NCBI GenBank assembly: GCA_028281575.1
Contig: JANQJP010000023.1
Coordinates: 1-42,951 of the forward strand
Length of the DNA: 42,951 nt
Direction: 5' to 3'
Source: Cellvibrionaceae bacterium
GTDB lineage: Bacteria; Pseudomonadota; Gammaproteobacteria; Pseudomonadales; Cellvibrionaceae
The translations under genes were made by a program, and so were the position numbers. Below, piece by piece: positions 35,881 through 42,951 of this stretch (position 1 is its first letter; every line of letters begins with the position of its first letter). The notes beneath the pieces are model-generated. The model had not been told where the DNA came from. It made no database searches and worked only from the letters and a program-made list of their open reading frames with translations.

Positions 35881-36440
35881 TATCGCTTAAACCAGCGAAA
35901 AATCGCTTCTTTCCAGTAGTGTTATCAATTAGCTTAGTTGTGTTTCTACATGGTGTTAACCAGCTACTTTTCGGAGAACTCTATCAATTTTCACTATATC
36001 CAAGAGAATTGGAGTCTCTACCCAATATTTTTTTAGCCCCTCTTCTACATGCCGATTGGGCTCATGTATTTAATAATGTCTTTGGTCTATTTATTTTTGG
36101 CACCTTCTGTTCCATAGAAGGAAAATCATTTTTCATCAGGAGTAGTTTGACAATTATTATTATATCCGGTTTGCTTGTTTGGCTTTTCGGACGACCAGCC
36201 TACCATATAGGCGCAAGTGGATGGATATTTGGCTTATGGAGCTTATGTATAGCAAACGCTTGGCTTAAAAAAAGTTTTAAAAGCATCAGTATTGCGATAG
36301 TGATAATAGTATTTTACGGCAGTATGATTTTTGGTGTTCTTCCTCTGAGAACTGGTATTTCCTTTGAATATCACTTATTTGGTATGTTCGCCGGAATAGT
36401 TGCTGCCTTTTTGTATTCATCGAAAACGCCAACAGAGTAA
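35877..36440 (+). CDS. Rhomboid-family intramembrane serine protease
   Basis: A 187-residue protein with about six membrane segments. The catalytic dyad is present: Ser114 in GASGWIFG and His166 in FEYHLFG. The conserved HxxxN of rhomboids is at His63 and Asn67 (DWAHVFNN). It is therefore probably an active protease cleaving membrane-anchored substrates. The ATG overlaps the ATPase stop (ATGA, 35877-35880), so the two are translationally coupled and their products are likely linked in function. The nearest candidate substrates by operon are the YqiJ-like protein and the flotillin anchor. Confidence 0.9.
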   Translation: MISLKPAKNRFFPVVLSISLVVFLHGVNQLLFGELYQFSLYPRELESLPNIFLAPLLHADWAHVFNNVFGLFIFGTFCSIEGKSFFIRSSLTIIIISGLLVWLFGRPAYHIGASGWIFGLWSLCIANAWLKKSFKSISIAIVIIVFYGSMIFGVLPLRTGISFEYHLFGMFAGIVAAFLYSSKTPTE

Positions 36441-36503
36441 AGCTTGCGGCTCCCTTCTCTCTCTAATCAACTACAGATATTGGCGCGAGTAAAGCCCTAC
36501 CTA

Positions 36504-36528
36504 AACACGAAACCAGGTCTTTCGTGTT
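36504..36528. terminator. Possible bidirectional terminator hairpin
   Basis: Nine-base arms AACACGAAA and TTTCGTGTT with a 7-base loop lie in the short gap between the convergent rhomboid and phoX genes. There is no long T-run on either strand, so termination strength is doubtful. Confidence 0.45.
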
Positions 36529-36534
36529 ATCCAG

Positions 36535-38406
36535 CTAACTACCAACCCTTCCTCCCCCCTTCTTGGTGATAACGACTACGGAAGGTCGCGGTGGCATATT
36601 CGGTGAAAAGTCCGGCCAGCGAGTGCTCGGATTTTCAAAACTGGTGTCTTGTCCAGGGTGTTGCACCGAGACAAAGAAGTTTTGGTCATCGGGTGTAAAA
36701 AAGGGTCCACACAGCTCTGCACCTTTAGGTGTACGCAAAAAACGCTTGGTGAGCGCTTTATTCGGCCCGCTGACCTCAGTCGCCCAAACACCGTCGGCGA
36801 TACCCATTTTCTCTGCACCGTCGGTAGCGATCCACATATTACCCAGCTGATCAAAGGCAACATTATCCGGACACGACAACCAGCCGTTATCACTTATGCC
36901 AGTATGATATTTTGTTTCAATGCTTCCAGGCTTACCCGCCAGCAGGAATAAGTCCCAGCTGAAAACATCCGCACGGTGGTCGCCATCTTGCGGCCAGAAT
37001 TCGATGATTTGACCGTGGTTATTATGGGCTCGGGGATTGGCAGCATCCACTTGATTTTCTTTACGACGACTATTATTGGTGAGCATCGCATAGACCCTGC
37101 CATTAGATGGATTGACTTCGATATCTTCGGGTCTGTCCATCGGTGTAGCGCCAACCAAATCAGCGGCTTTACGGGTATCGAGGCTTATGTCGGCCTGGCT
37201 GTTGAAGCCATTTTCGGGCGTGAGCGCTCCGCGACCATAAACAAGTGGTAACCAATGCAAGCTGCCGTCGTCGTTAAACTTCGCGACATAAAGCGTACCG
37301 TCTTCGAGCAGGTCCAAATTGGCGGTACGATTATCCGGCTGGTAAGTGTTTTTACTGACAAATTTATAGATATATTCAAAACGCTGATCGTCACCGGTAT
37401 AAGCGACGACGTGATTATCCCCATTAATGACAATATTACAGCCTTCGTGCTTGCAGCGACCGATACCTGTGCGTTTTTTTGGGATAGATTCTGGATCGTA
37501 GGGATCGATTTCAACCACCCAACCCGCATGTAATAACTCGCCGGGGTTTTTGTCTAAATTCCAGCGATCTTTATGCTCGCCCCAATTTTTATATGAACGC
37601 CCAACGCCGAAGCGCTTATAGTTTTCGGCTTCGGGATTCGCTTCAATGTCGCCAATAAAATAACCATCGACATTTTCTTCGCCAGTGAGAATCGTGCCCC
37701 AAGGCGTGACGCCTCCAGCACAATTTCCATAAGTGCCCAAAGTGTGGACACCGTCGGGAGAAATGCGTGTTTTTAAGCGGTCACTCGCTGCTGCTGCACC
37801 GGTGATTTGCATCGGTGTCGCTGGTGTTATACGGCGATTAAATTTGGAGTCTTTTACAAGCTGCCAAGAACCTTCTTTTTTGATTATTTCAATGACGCTA
37901 AGTCCATGCGCAGCGATATCTGTATCCACTTGCTCCGTATTCAGCTCAGTGCCTTTGGGTGAACCGGGAAACATCATTTCGGTACTTGTATATTCATGGT
38001 TGACAACCAGCAAGCCGTGATCTGAATTTTGCGAACCGTGAGGCAGGGACACAAAACCAATAAAGTCATTATTAAAACCAAACCTTTGCAACTGGCTTTC
38101 TTCGTTTTGCGACGCTGGATCAAACGCCGCGACATTTTCAAAGATTGGATCACCCCATCTTACAAGCACCTGGGCGTCATAACCGTCGGCAACATGAAAC
38201 GACTCGTCCAGACCGTGCTCGAGCTCTGTAAACGACAAGGTGCTGGGCTCCGCCGCTGCTGGTTCATTTTTCAGCGTCGTTGAACAAGCAGGCAGTACTG
38301 ATACAGCGCCAAGGCTCACAGCTCCCTTTAATAAACCCCGCCTTGATAAAAAACTATTTAAAACATCTTCAAATACAGTTTGTTTCACGATCTCTTTTTC
38401 CGTCAT
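36535..38406 (-). CDS. phoX: PhoX-family phosphatase (DUF839), Tat lipoprotein signal
   Basis: A 623-residue protein. The twin-arginine motif SRRGLLKG (21-28) is followed by a hydrophobic segment and a lipobox LPAC with Cys41. PhoX enzymes are calcium/iron phosphatases exported folded by Tat, releasing phosphate from organic monoesters. Family segments include LPHGSQNSDHGLLVVNHEYT, TYGNCAGGVTPWGTILTGEEN, GRCKHEGCNIVI and SCPDNVAFDQLGNMWIATDG. Many PhoX proteins are periplasmic or released; the lipobox here predicts a membrane-tethered form. The gene starts 10 bases after phoD ends, with GGGGCGG before the ATG, so the two form one operon controlled from the Pho-box array near 40146-40185. Confidence 0.9.
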   Translation of the reverse strand: MTEKEIVKQTVFEDVLNSFLSRRGLLKGAVSLGAVSVLPACSTTLKNEPAAAEPSTLSFTELEHGLDESFHVADGYDAQVLVRWGDPIFENVAAFDPASQNEESQLQRFGFNNDFIGFVSLPHGSQNSDHGLLVVNHEYTSTEMMFPGSPKGTELNTEQVDTDIAAHGLSVIEIIKKEGSWQLVKDSKFNRRITPATPMQITGAAAASDRLKTRISPDGVHTLGTYGNCAGGVTPWGTILTGEENVDGYFIGDIEANPEAENYKRFGVGRSYKNWGEHKDRWNLDKNPGELLHAGWVVEIDPYDPESIPKKRTGIGRCKHEGCNIVINGDNHVVAYTGDDQRFEYIYKFVSKNTYQPDNRTANLDLLEDGTLYVAKFNDDGSLHWLPLVYGRGALTPENGFNSQADISLDTRKAADLVGATPMDRPEDIEVNPSNGRVYAMLTNNSRRKENQVDAANPRAHNNHGQIIEFWPQDGDHRADVFSWDLFLLAGKPGSIETKYHTGISDNGWLSCPDNVAFDQLGNMWIATDGAEKMGIADGVWATEVSGPNKALTKRFLRTPKGAELCGPFFTPDDQNFFVSVQHPGQDTSFENPSTRWPDFSPNMPPRPSVVVITKKGGGRVGS

Positions 38407-38415
38407 CGTCCGCCC

Positions 38416-40098
38416 CTAAGCCAATTGTAATCGACCGCTAATATTTTGTATGGTCACCGATTTTATGATGTTTGTTTCGTAATTGAGTTCCGTAACTGAA
38501 GACATCGCAATATAGTCTGCCCGCGCTTTTTCGCGCTCGAAGGTTATCCGCACGTAACCCCGATGTAAACCATCAGTCCACACTACTTCCTGATTCGTTT
38601 GCGCCAGCGCCTTATCCACCCAACGTGCATTTTCTTCGCCAAAAGCTTCAAAGTCTCCAGGCGAGGTAATTCCGGCTGTGCCAATTTCAAAACCACGAGC
38701 AGCACCCTGCTGATCAAATAATTTATTGAACCAAAAGCTGTGGCTATCGCCAGTCAGCACAACCAAATCAGTTGCACCGGCATTGACACATTTTTTGTAA
38801 AACGCTTCTCGAGCAGCTGGATACCCATCCCAAGTATCTAAATACAGAGGCAAATCCAATTCACCGAGTTTTTTAAAACGCAGCACTTCTTCAAGCACAG
38901 GATTTTGCTCATCAAGCACCAAACCATCAATCAATTCCTGTGGCAGTTGAGGCACGTGCGTGCGCGCCATTGGAATTTGATTACCAATAATGTGCCAGGG
39001 CTGTTTTTTTTTGACAGAGCTTTTGAGTTGCTCCTGGCAAAACGTCGCCATATTTTCGGAGAGCATGGTGCGCGATTCATCACCGAGCACACTTCTAACA
39101 AAGTCATCTCTTTGTTCTCGCGACGTGATGCCCGCTAAATGATCGCTGTACTCAACCTGCTTACTTCTGCCGGTATGACGCGTTTCGAGCGTCACCATCG
39201 TCGCGAGGTCGCCAAATTCAAATGCACGCCACAGAGCTTCTTTAGACCCACCTGGCACGGGTTCACGCACCGGCATCCATTCATAGTAGGCTTTTAAGGA
39301 CGCAGTGCGGCGTGCACGCCAGTCACCCTCGTCTTCCTGGTGGTTTTGTGCGCCTTCCATATAAGGATTATTCGCACTCTCATGATCATCCCAAATAGCG
39401 ATAAGCGGATGCGAAGCGTGCATGACCCTTGAACCCAGATCACTTTTATATTGTGCGTGCCGCTGACGATAATCGTCCAGGGAAAGTGTTTCATGGGCGG
39501 GGAAATGCTGCCTACCGAGTCGTTCACCCGTATCACCGCCGTAGCCATCCGGTCCATATTCGTAAATGTAGTCACCCAAATGAAGTACAAAATCTACTCG
39601 CTCATCCTTCGCTATAGCATCGTAAGCGTTGAAATAACCAAAGGGATAATTGGAACACGAGGCGATAGCAAGACCGAGCCGTTCAAGACTTCCCGCAGGT
39701 AGAGTTCGGGTGCGACCGGGCTCTGAAGTAACGCCTTGATGTTCGAACCTGTAATAATAGGTGGCACCAGGCTCCAAGCCATCAACATGCATTTTGACGG
39801 AAAAATCGCTCTCAGCTCCCGTACGCACACTGCCCTGCTTCAGGATATCGCTAAAGTGTTCATCTCTGGCGAGTTGCCACTTTACTCGCTGGGCCTGGGA
39901 TAATTGTTTCGGCACAGCAATACGCGTCCACAGGACAACGCTTTCGCGCGTGGGATCTCCGCTCGCAATGCCATAGGGAAAGGCGTCCCGGGTTTCTTCA
40001 GATTTAATGGCACAGCCTACAAGCGAGGAAAACGACCCCAGTGCTGCACCGACAGACATAAGTGAAACGATTGCTTTACGACGAGTGAAATTAGCCAC
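38416..40098 (-). CDS. phoD: PhoD-family alkaline phosphatase/phosphodiesterase, Tat lipoprotein signal
   Basis: A 560-residue protein. The signal has twin arginines (Arg6, Arg7 in NFTRRKAIVSL) and a lipobox LVGC with Cys29. PhoD hallmarks are FPYGIASGDPT with SVVLWTR, ASCSNYPFGYFNAY, VDFVLHLGDYIYEYG, IWDDHESANNPY and VVLTGDSHSFWF, which hold the metal ligands. PhoD releases phosphate from mono- and diesters. I chose GTG 40098 because GGGAG lies 7 bases upstream; an upstream TTG (40110) overlaps that site. First gene of the phosphate-starvation unit with phoX. Confidence 0.92.
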   Translation of the reverse strand: MANFTRRKAIVSLMSVGAALGSFSSLVGCAIKSEETRDAFPYGIASGDPTRESVVLWTRIAVPKQLSQAQRVKWQLARDEHFSDILKQGSVRTGAESDFSVKMHVDGLEPGATYYYRFEHQGVTSEPGRTRTLPAGSLERLGLAIASCSNYPFGYFNAYDAIAKDERVDFVLHLGDYIYEYGPDGYGGDTGERLGRQHFPAHETLSLDDYRQRHAQYKSDLGSRVMHASHPLIAIWDDHESANNPYMEGAQNHQEDEGDWRARRTASLKAYYEWMPVREPVPGGSKEALWRAFEFGDLATMVTLETRHTGRSKQVEYSDHLAGITSREQRDDFVRSVLGDESRTMLSENMATFCQEQLKSSVKKKQPWHIIGNQIPMARTHVPQLPQELIDGLVLDEQNPVLEEVLRFKKLGELDLPLYLDTWDGYPAAREAFYKKCVNAGATDLVVLTGDSHSFWFNKLFDQQGAARGFEIGTAGITSPGDFEAFGEENARWVDKALAQTNQEVVWTDGLHRGYVRITFEREKARADYIAMSSVTELNYETNIIKSVTIQNISGRLQLA

Positions 40099-40145
40099 GA
40101 ATACTCCCAAAGATGAACTTTTTGAAGCAAACTTAGCTAATCAAG

Positions 40146-40185
40146 GTGTCATCGCCATGACAGGATTGTTGAAGGATTATGTCAG
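40146..40185 (-). promoter_or_regulatory. Pho-box array (PhoB site) upstream of phoD-phoX
   Basis: On the minus strand four heptamers follow each other at exact 11-base steps: CTGACAT, CTTCAAC, CTGTCAT and ATGACAC, with 4-base spacers AATC, AATC and GGCG. This matches the PhoB direct-repeat consensus CTGTCAT-N4-CTGTCAT; the second unit fits poorly. The last unit ends about 48 bases before the phoD start, where a -35 substitute should be. Confidence 0.7.
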
Positions 40186-40372
40186 TGTTGTGCTAGCCAC
40201 TCGTTTAGAAAAATGCAAACCGATATTACGCTTTTCCACTATGTACGGCACAGCAAATTAACGTGAATTAGCGACCAGCTGTCTCAAATGACACACCTTT
40301 TCGCTCCGACCCCAGAGCACCAGCGTATAATCACATGTTCGACATTCACTCTCGAACTCACGAGTCCAATCT

Positions 40373-41194
40373 ATGCGCTTGTTCATTTCTTGTTTGCTGA
40401 GCTTATTGCTCTGCAGTCATTGTGCACTTGCGACCAGCAGATATGAAGCGCCCAATCTGGTGGTGTCGCTTATAAGCGATCACAAAACGTTGAGCACATC
40501 ATCCGCAGCCAGCGTCGGCGTGTTATTCGAACCCAATCCCGGCTGGCATGTCTATTGGCGCAACCCCGGCGATACGGGCCTAAGCCCTGAAATTACCTGG
40601 CAATTGCCGCAAGGTACTCATATCTCAGACATCGTCTGGGCCTACCCGGAAGCTATTCCCGTGGCGCACCTCATGAACTATGGGTTTCACGACACCCTGC
40701 TGCTTCCCACACAGGTATCTTTCAAAAACCAGGCCCCGAAAGCAAAAAAAATCCGCGTCGGCGCGCACGTCAAATGGCTCGTTTGCAAAGAGAGCTGCAT
40801 ACCCGGCGAAGCGCAATTGGTAACTGAATTAAATCTGGGCACCGAAGCCGAAATTGACCCGCAACATCACGACAAATTTAATGTATGGCTTGAAAAAGTT
40901 CCGAAGCCTTTAGCCACTATGCATCAATACGCCGCGCTTAGCGAGACAGAACTCGAAATCGAAATTTATGCAAAACAATTGATGTTTAAAGGCGCACAAC
41001 TGGTAGAAGTATTCGTCGAAAATACCGACCTCGTGAAATACAGCGCCCCCCAAAAAATCACGTGGGGAGGCAATAGGCTTTATTGGCGCCAGGGGCTCAA
41101 CGATTTTTTTCAGACAGCGCCCGAGGAAATTAAACTGGTCGTTGTTATCGATAAACAAAGAGCATACCGTTTAACCATTCCGCTAACGACATAA
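40373..41194 (+). CDS. DsbD alpha-domain-like periplasmic thiol-redox protein
   Basis: A 273-residue protein with signal peptide (LFISCLLSLLLCSHCALATS). The fold resembles the N-terminal (alpha) domain of DsbD/ScsB: EPNPGWHVYWRNPGDTGLSP and then WLVCKESCIPGEA with the redox pair Cys138 and Cys142. In DsbD this domain passes electrons from the membrane domain to periplasmic partners. Here it is alone, without the membrane domain. A redoxin gene begins 22 bases after its stop, so the two are co-transcribed. TATAAT at 40326-40331 may be the -10 element; no good -35 was found. The likely partner is the redoxin; the electron source is not in the window. Confidence 0.85.
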   Translation: MRLFISCLLSLLLCSHCALATSRYEAPNLVVSLISDHKTLSTSSAASVGVLFEPNPGWHVYWRNPGDTGLSPEITWQLPQGTHISDIVWAYPEAIPVAHLMNYGFHDTLLLPTQVSFKNQAPKAKKIRVGAHVKWLVCKESCIPGEAQLVTELNLGTEAEIDPQHHDKFNVWLEKVPKPLATMHQYAALSETELEIEIYAKQLMFKGAQLVEVFVENTDLVKYSAPQKITWGGNRLYWRQGLNDFFQTAPEEIKLVVVIDKQRAYRLTIPLTT

Positions 41195-41216
41195 ACCTTG
41201 GCCCAAAGAGGAAACC

Positions 41217-41819
41217 ATGAAGACTTTAAAAACCTTAATTTTGACCATGATGCTATTACCTTTAGTCGCCAATGCGAAACCTGAAATAGGCAAACCCGCA
41301 CCGGCATTTAGTCTTTCAGACAGCAATGGCACCTCACTTCAGTTAAAAGATTTCTCTGGCAAAAAAGTCATTCTCGAATGGACCAACCACGACTGCCCAT
41401 TTGTAAAAAAGCACTATGGCAGTGGCAATATGCAGGCGCTGCAAAAAAAATATACTGACGATGGCGTTGTCTGGCTTTCCATTATTTCATCTGCAGAAGG
41501 CAAGCAAGGCCACGTAAGTGCCGCTGAGGCGAACACATTGACCAGCAAGCGCAAAGCTTTTCCAAGCCATGTCCTTTTTGACCCGGAGGGCACCGTTGGC
41601 CAGGCCTATGCAGCGCGCGCAACACCGCAAATGTTTGTTATCGACGAGCAGGGCACGCTGCGCTATAACGGCGCGATAGACAGTATCCCTTCGGCTGATA
41701 AGGCGGATATTGGCAAAGCGGAAAATTACCTGGTTGCGGCTATGGACAACCTGAGTGCAGGAGAAAGCGTCGCCAAGCCACTGACACGCCCCTATGGTTG
41801 CTCAGTAAAATATAAGTAA
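41217..41819 (+). CDS. Periplasmic thioredoxin-fold redoxin (AhpC/TSA-like)
   Basis: A 200-residue protein with signal peptide (LILTMMLLPLVANA) and an AhpC/TSA-redoxin fold (IGKPAPAFSLSDSNG). The active site reads TNHDCPFVKKHY, with Cys60 where thioredoxins have CxxC. A second cysteine is only at the C-terminus (Cys195 in RPYGCSVKY), so catalysis probably uses a single peroxidatic-type Cys or a distant disulphide. ATPQMFVID is the cis-proline loop. GAGG lies just before the ATG, and the gene follows the DsbD alpha-like gene. Expected role: a reductase or peroxidase of envelope thiols supplied by its neighbour. Confidence 0.88.
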   Translation: MKTLKTLILTMMLLPLVANAKPEIGKPAPAFSLSDSNGTSLQLKDFSGKKVILEWTNHDCPFVKKHYGSGNMQALQKKYTDDGVVWLSIISSAEGKQGHVSAAEANTLTSKRKAFPSHVLFDPEGTVGQAYAARATPQMFVIDEQGTLRYNGAIDSIPSADKADIGKAENYLVAAMDNLSAGESVAKPLTRPYGCSVKYK

Positions 41820-41846
41820 CCGAGTGCATTAATCGTTCAATTTTTA

Positions 41847-41870
41847 TAAGGGCCTGTTAACAGGCCCTTA
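41847..41870. terminator. Perfect 24-bp palindrome after the redoxin gene
   Basis: Arms TAAGGGCCTG and CAGGCCCTTA with a TTAA centre lie 28 bases after the redoxin stop. The stem could end or stabilise the redox operon mRNA; there is no T-run to the right, so it is not a strong intrinsic terminator. It supports a later start for the next gene. Confidence 0.55.
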
Positions 41871-41912
41871 TACATGACGCTAAAATGGTGCTTTGTGCAC
41901 TGGGGTCGTGAA

Positions 41913-42743
41913 ATGAACAGCTATTCTTTGAAGCATCTGGAAAAGTCTCAAGAATTCAGCTTACAAGACTCCTCGTCGCTGATCGGGCGCAGTCAAAACT
42001 GCGATATTCAAATCGAGCACGACAGCCTTTCACGCGAGCACGCGCGTATTGTTCTTAAAGGTGATGACATCTCCGTTCAGGATTTACATTCCACCAACGG
42101 CACGTTTGTCAATGAACGCCAGATTTTCGAAACCACAAATCTTAGCCCCGGGGATGTGCTTCGCTTCGGGCAAGAGTCTTTCTGCGTTCAGCTCGGCGGT
42201 ACTGAAGCAACTATCGCCTACGATCAAAACGCACTCGCGCATTTAAATTCGGCATCATCGATGCTGGTTGAAGATGAAGAAGCAGGCGGCACGATGATGC
42301 TTCAGTCCATCGCCCTGCCGGCCGGTTGGCAACACAGCAGCATTCTGTCAGCGATAGAGTCGGAACTCACAGATAAAGACAAAGCACTTATCGAAGCATT
42401 GCGAAGTCATGCAATCAAAAAACTGCATCACAAACACGGGCTGTTAGTCACCATTTTGCCCGAACAAAAAACACCGGCAGTAAAATTACTGTCGAGCAAC
42501 CAAGAGCACGCTCGCTGGAGCATCGGCCGTGCAAAAAAACAGGCCCTGCAACTCGATGATCCGAGAGTTTCTGAACAGCACGCATTTATTCACTTTGAAA
42601 AAACACATTGGCGTTTCGAGGACAACGATAGCCGCAATGGCAGTTTTCAAGGCGCAAAAAAAATACATAAAACCGAAATAGCTGCAACCACAGCCGTAAG
42701 TTTGGGCCCCTTCCTGCTTAAGTTTGAGCCAATTACAAAATAG
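41913..42743 (+). CDS. Double-FHA-domain protein
   Basis: A 276-residue cytoplasmic protein with two forkhead-associated domains. The first (about residues 1-90) has the canonical GR (LIGRSQNC), SREHARI and LHSTNGTFVN elements. The second (about 190-270) has SIGRAKKQ, VSEQHAFI and DSRNGSFQ. FHA domains bind phosphothreonine peptides, so it is probably an adaptor of Ser/Thr kinase signalling or of a secretion system. The middle is acidic and helical (TDKDKALIEALRSHAIKKL). I prefer ATG 41913 over 41874, because 41874 is 3 bases after the palindrome and would add a non-FHA stretch. No kinase or phosphatase gene is adjacent within the window. Confidence 0.88.
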   Translation: MNSYSLKHLEKSQEFSLQDSSSLIGRSQNCDIQIEHDSLSREHARIVLKGDDISVQDLHSTNGTFVNERQIFETTNLSPGDVLRFGQESFCVQLGGTEATIAYDQNALAHLNSASSMLVEDEEAGGTMMLQSIALPAGWQHSSILSAIESELTDKDKALIEALRSHAIKKLHHKHGLLVTILPEQKTPAVKLLSSNQEHARWSIGRAKKQALQLDDPRVSEQHAFIHFEKTHWRFEDNDSRNGSFQGAKKIHKTEIAATTAVSLGPFLLKFEPITK

Positions 42744-42836
42744 TTAAACACCACTGGTACATTCACGTTTGCGTGCCGTTGATACATTCAAAAACCGTCA
42801 CTTCATGCTCCGCCATGAATGGCAGATGTTAGAGCA

Positions 42837-42951
42837 ACGCAGGAGCAGTTATCGACGACTGCATGGATGCAGGAGGTAGAATAACGCAGGAGCAGTTATC
42901 GACGACTGCATGGATGCAGGAGGTAGAATAACGCAGGAGCAGTTATCGAGA
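42837..42951. repeat. Tandem 47-bp repeats (continuing past the window)
   Basis: Two identical 47-bp units (42837-42883 and 42884-42930) are followed by a partial third (42931-42951) that matches for 19 bases and then changes. Each unit begins ACGCAGGAGCAGTTATCG and contains the mini-palindrome GCATGGATGC. A degenerate copy precedes them: GCCATGAATGGC with AGAGCAACGCAGG at about 42811-42844. There is no convincing gene in 42744-42951. Confidence 0.9.

Noticed and set aside
40007-40261. 84-residue plus-strand frame over the phoD start
   Set aside because: It overlaps the phoD signal peptide and the Pho-box array, with no domain and no start signal.
42820-42850. Integron attC-like site (GTTAGAGC with flanking repeats)
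   Set aside because: The GTTRRRY core is not matched (GTTAGAG has G where a pyrimidine is needed), and no integrase or cassette pattern is present.
42837-42951. CRISPR array
   Set aside because: The units are contiguous and identical, so there are no variable spacers, and no cas genes are nearby.

Overview
The window looks like a gammaproteobacterial chromosome segment of moderate G+C. The YheS, FbaA, YqiK and YjfJ homologues are of gammaproteobacterial type. A secreted beta-helix protein with a Thr-Pro linker is typical of marine or plant-polysaccharide-degrading Cellvibrionales, so I infer a Cellvibrionaceae-like organism; this is not proven. No rRNA, tRNA, integrase, transposase or CRISPR array was recognised.

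Layout. 1-2130: 3' part of a secreted right-handed beta-helix protein. 2223-3757: two decayed genes, a frameshifted secreted protein and an AraC-type regulator with a membrane sensor domain broken by frameshifts and an internal deletion. 3786-4762: a phage-like CI/Cro switch with two matching operators and a small passenger gene. 4826-7125: an MFS transporter, then a two-gene SPFH plus ribbon-helix-helix unit. 7178-11216: metabolic genes (thioredoxin-reductase-like flavoprotein, FolK-like kinase, GalM, SDR) and one unknown. 11414-16643: an operon for an MMPL/RND exporter, a LolA-like protein, an outer-membrane barrel and a TetR regulator, with a dyad in the promoter spacer. 16842-21045: a small DRR-motif protein, YheS (ABC-F), an HD-GYP protein and a short DUF1631 protein. 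21344-25935: NatAB-like ABC exporter with an S33 hydrolase, then class II fructose-bisphosphate aldolase with a clear terminator.

26334-36440 is the most interesting part: one co-directional run encoding a YjfI-like protein, a PspA/IM30 (bacterial ESCRT-III) protein, a YqiJ-like OB-fold membrane protein, a YqiK-type flotillin, a 1794-residue protein with a C-terminal AAA+ module, and an intact rhomboid protease whose start overlaps the ATPase stop. A perfect 15-bp inverted repeat precedes the run. The gene content suggests a membrane-stress or membrane-remodelling machine: an ESCRT-III-like polymer, a flotillin scaffold, a candidate AAA+ remodeler and an intramembrane protease. The individual families are known; how they work together is not, as far as I know.

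36535-42951: phosphate scavenging by PhoX and PhoD (both with twin-arginine and lipobox signals) behind an array of Pho-box-like heptamers; a two-gene envelope thiol-redox unit (DsbD alpha-like domain plus redoxin); a double-FHA protein; and, at the right edge, tandem 47-bp repeats that run out of the window.
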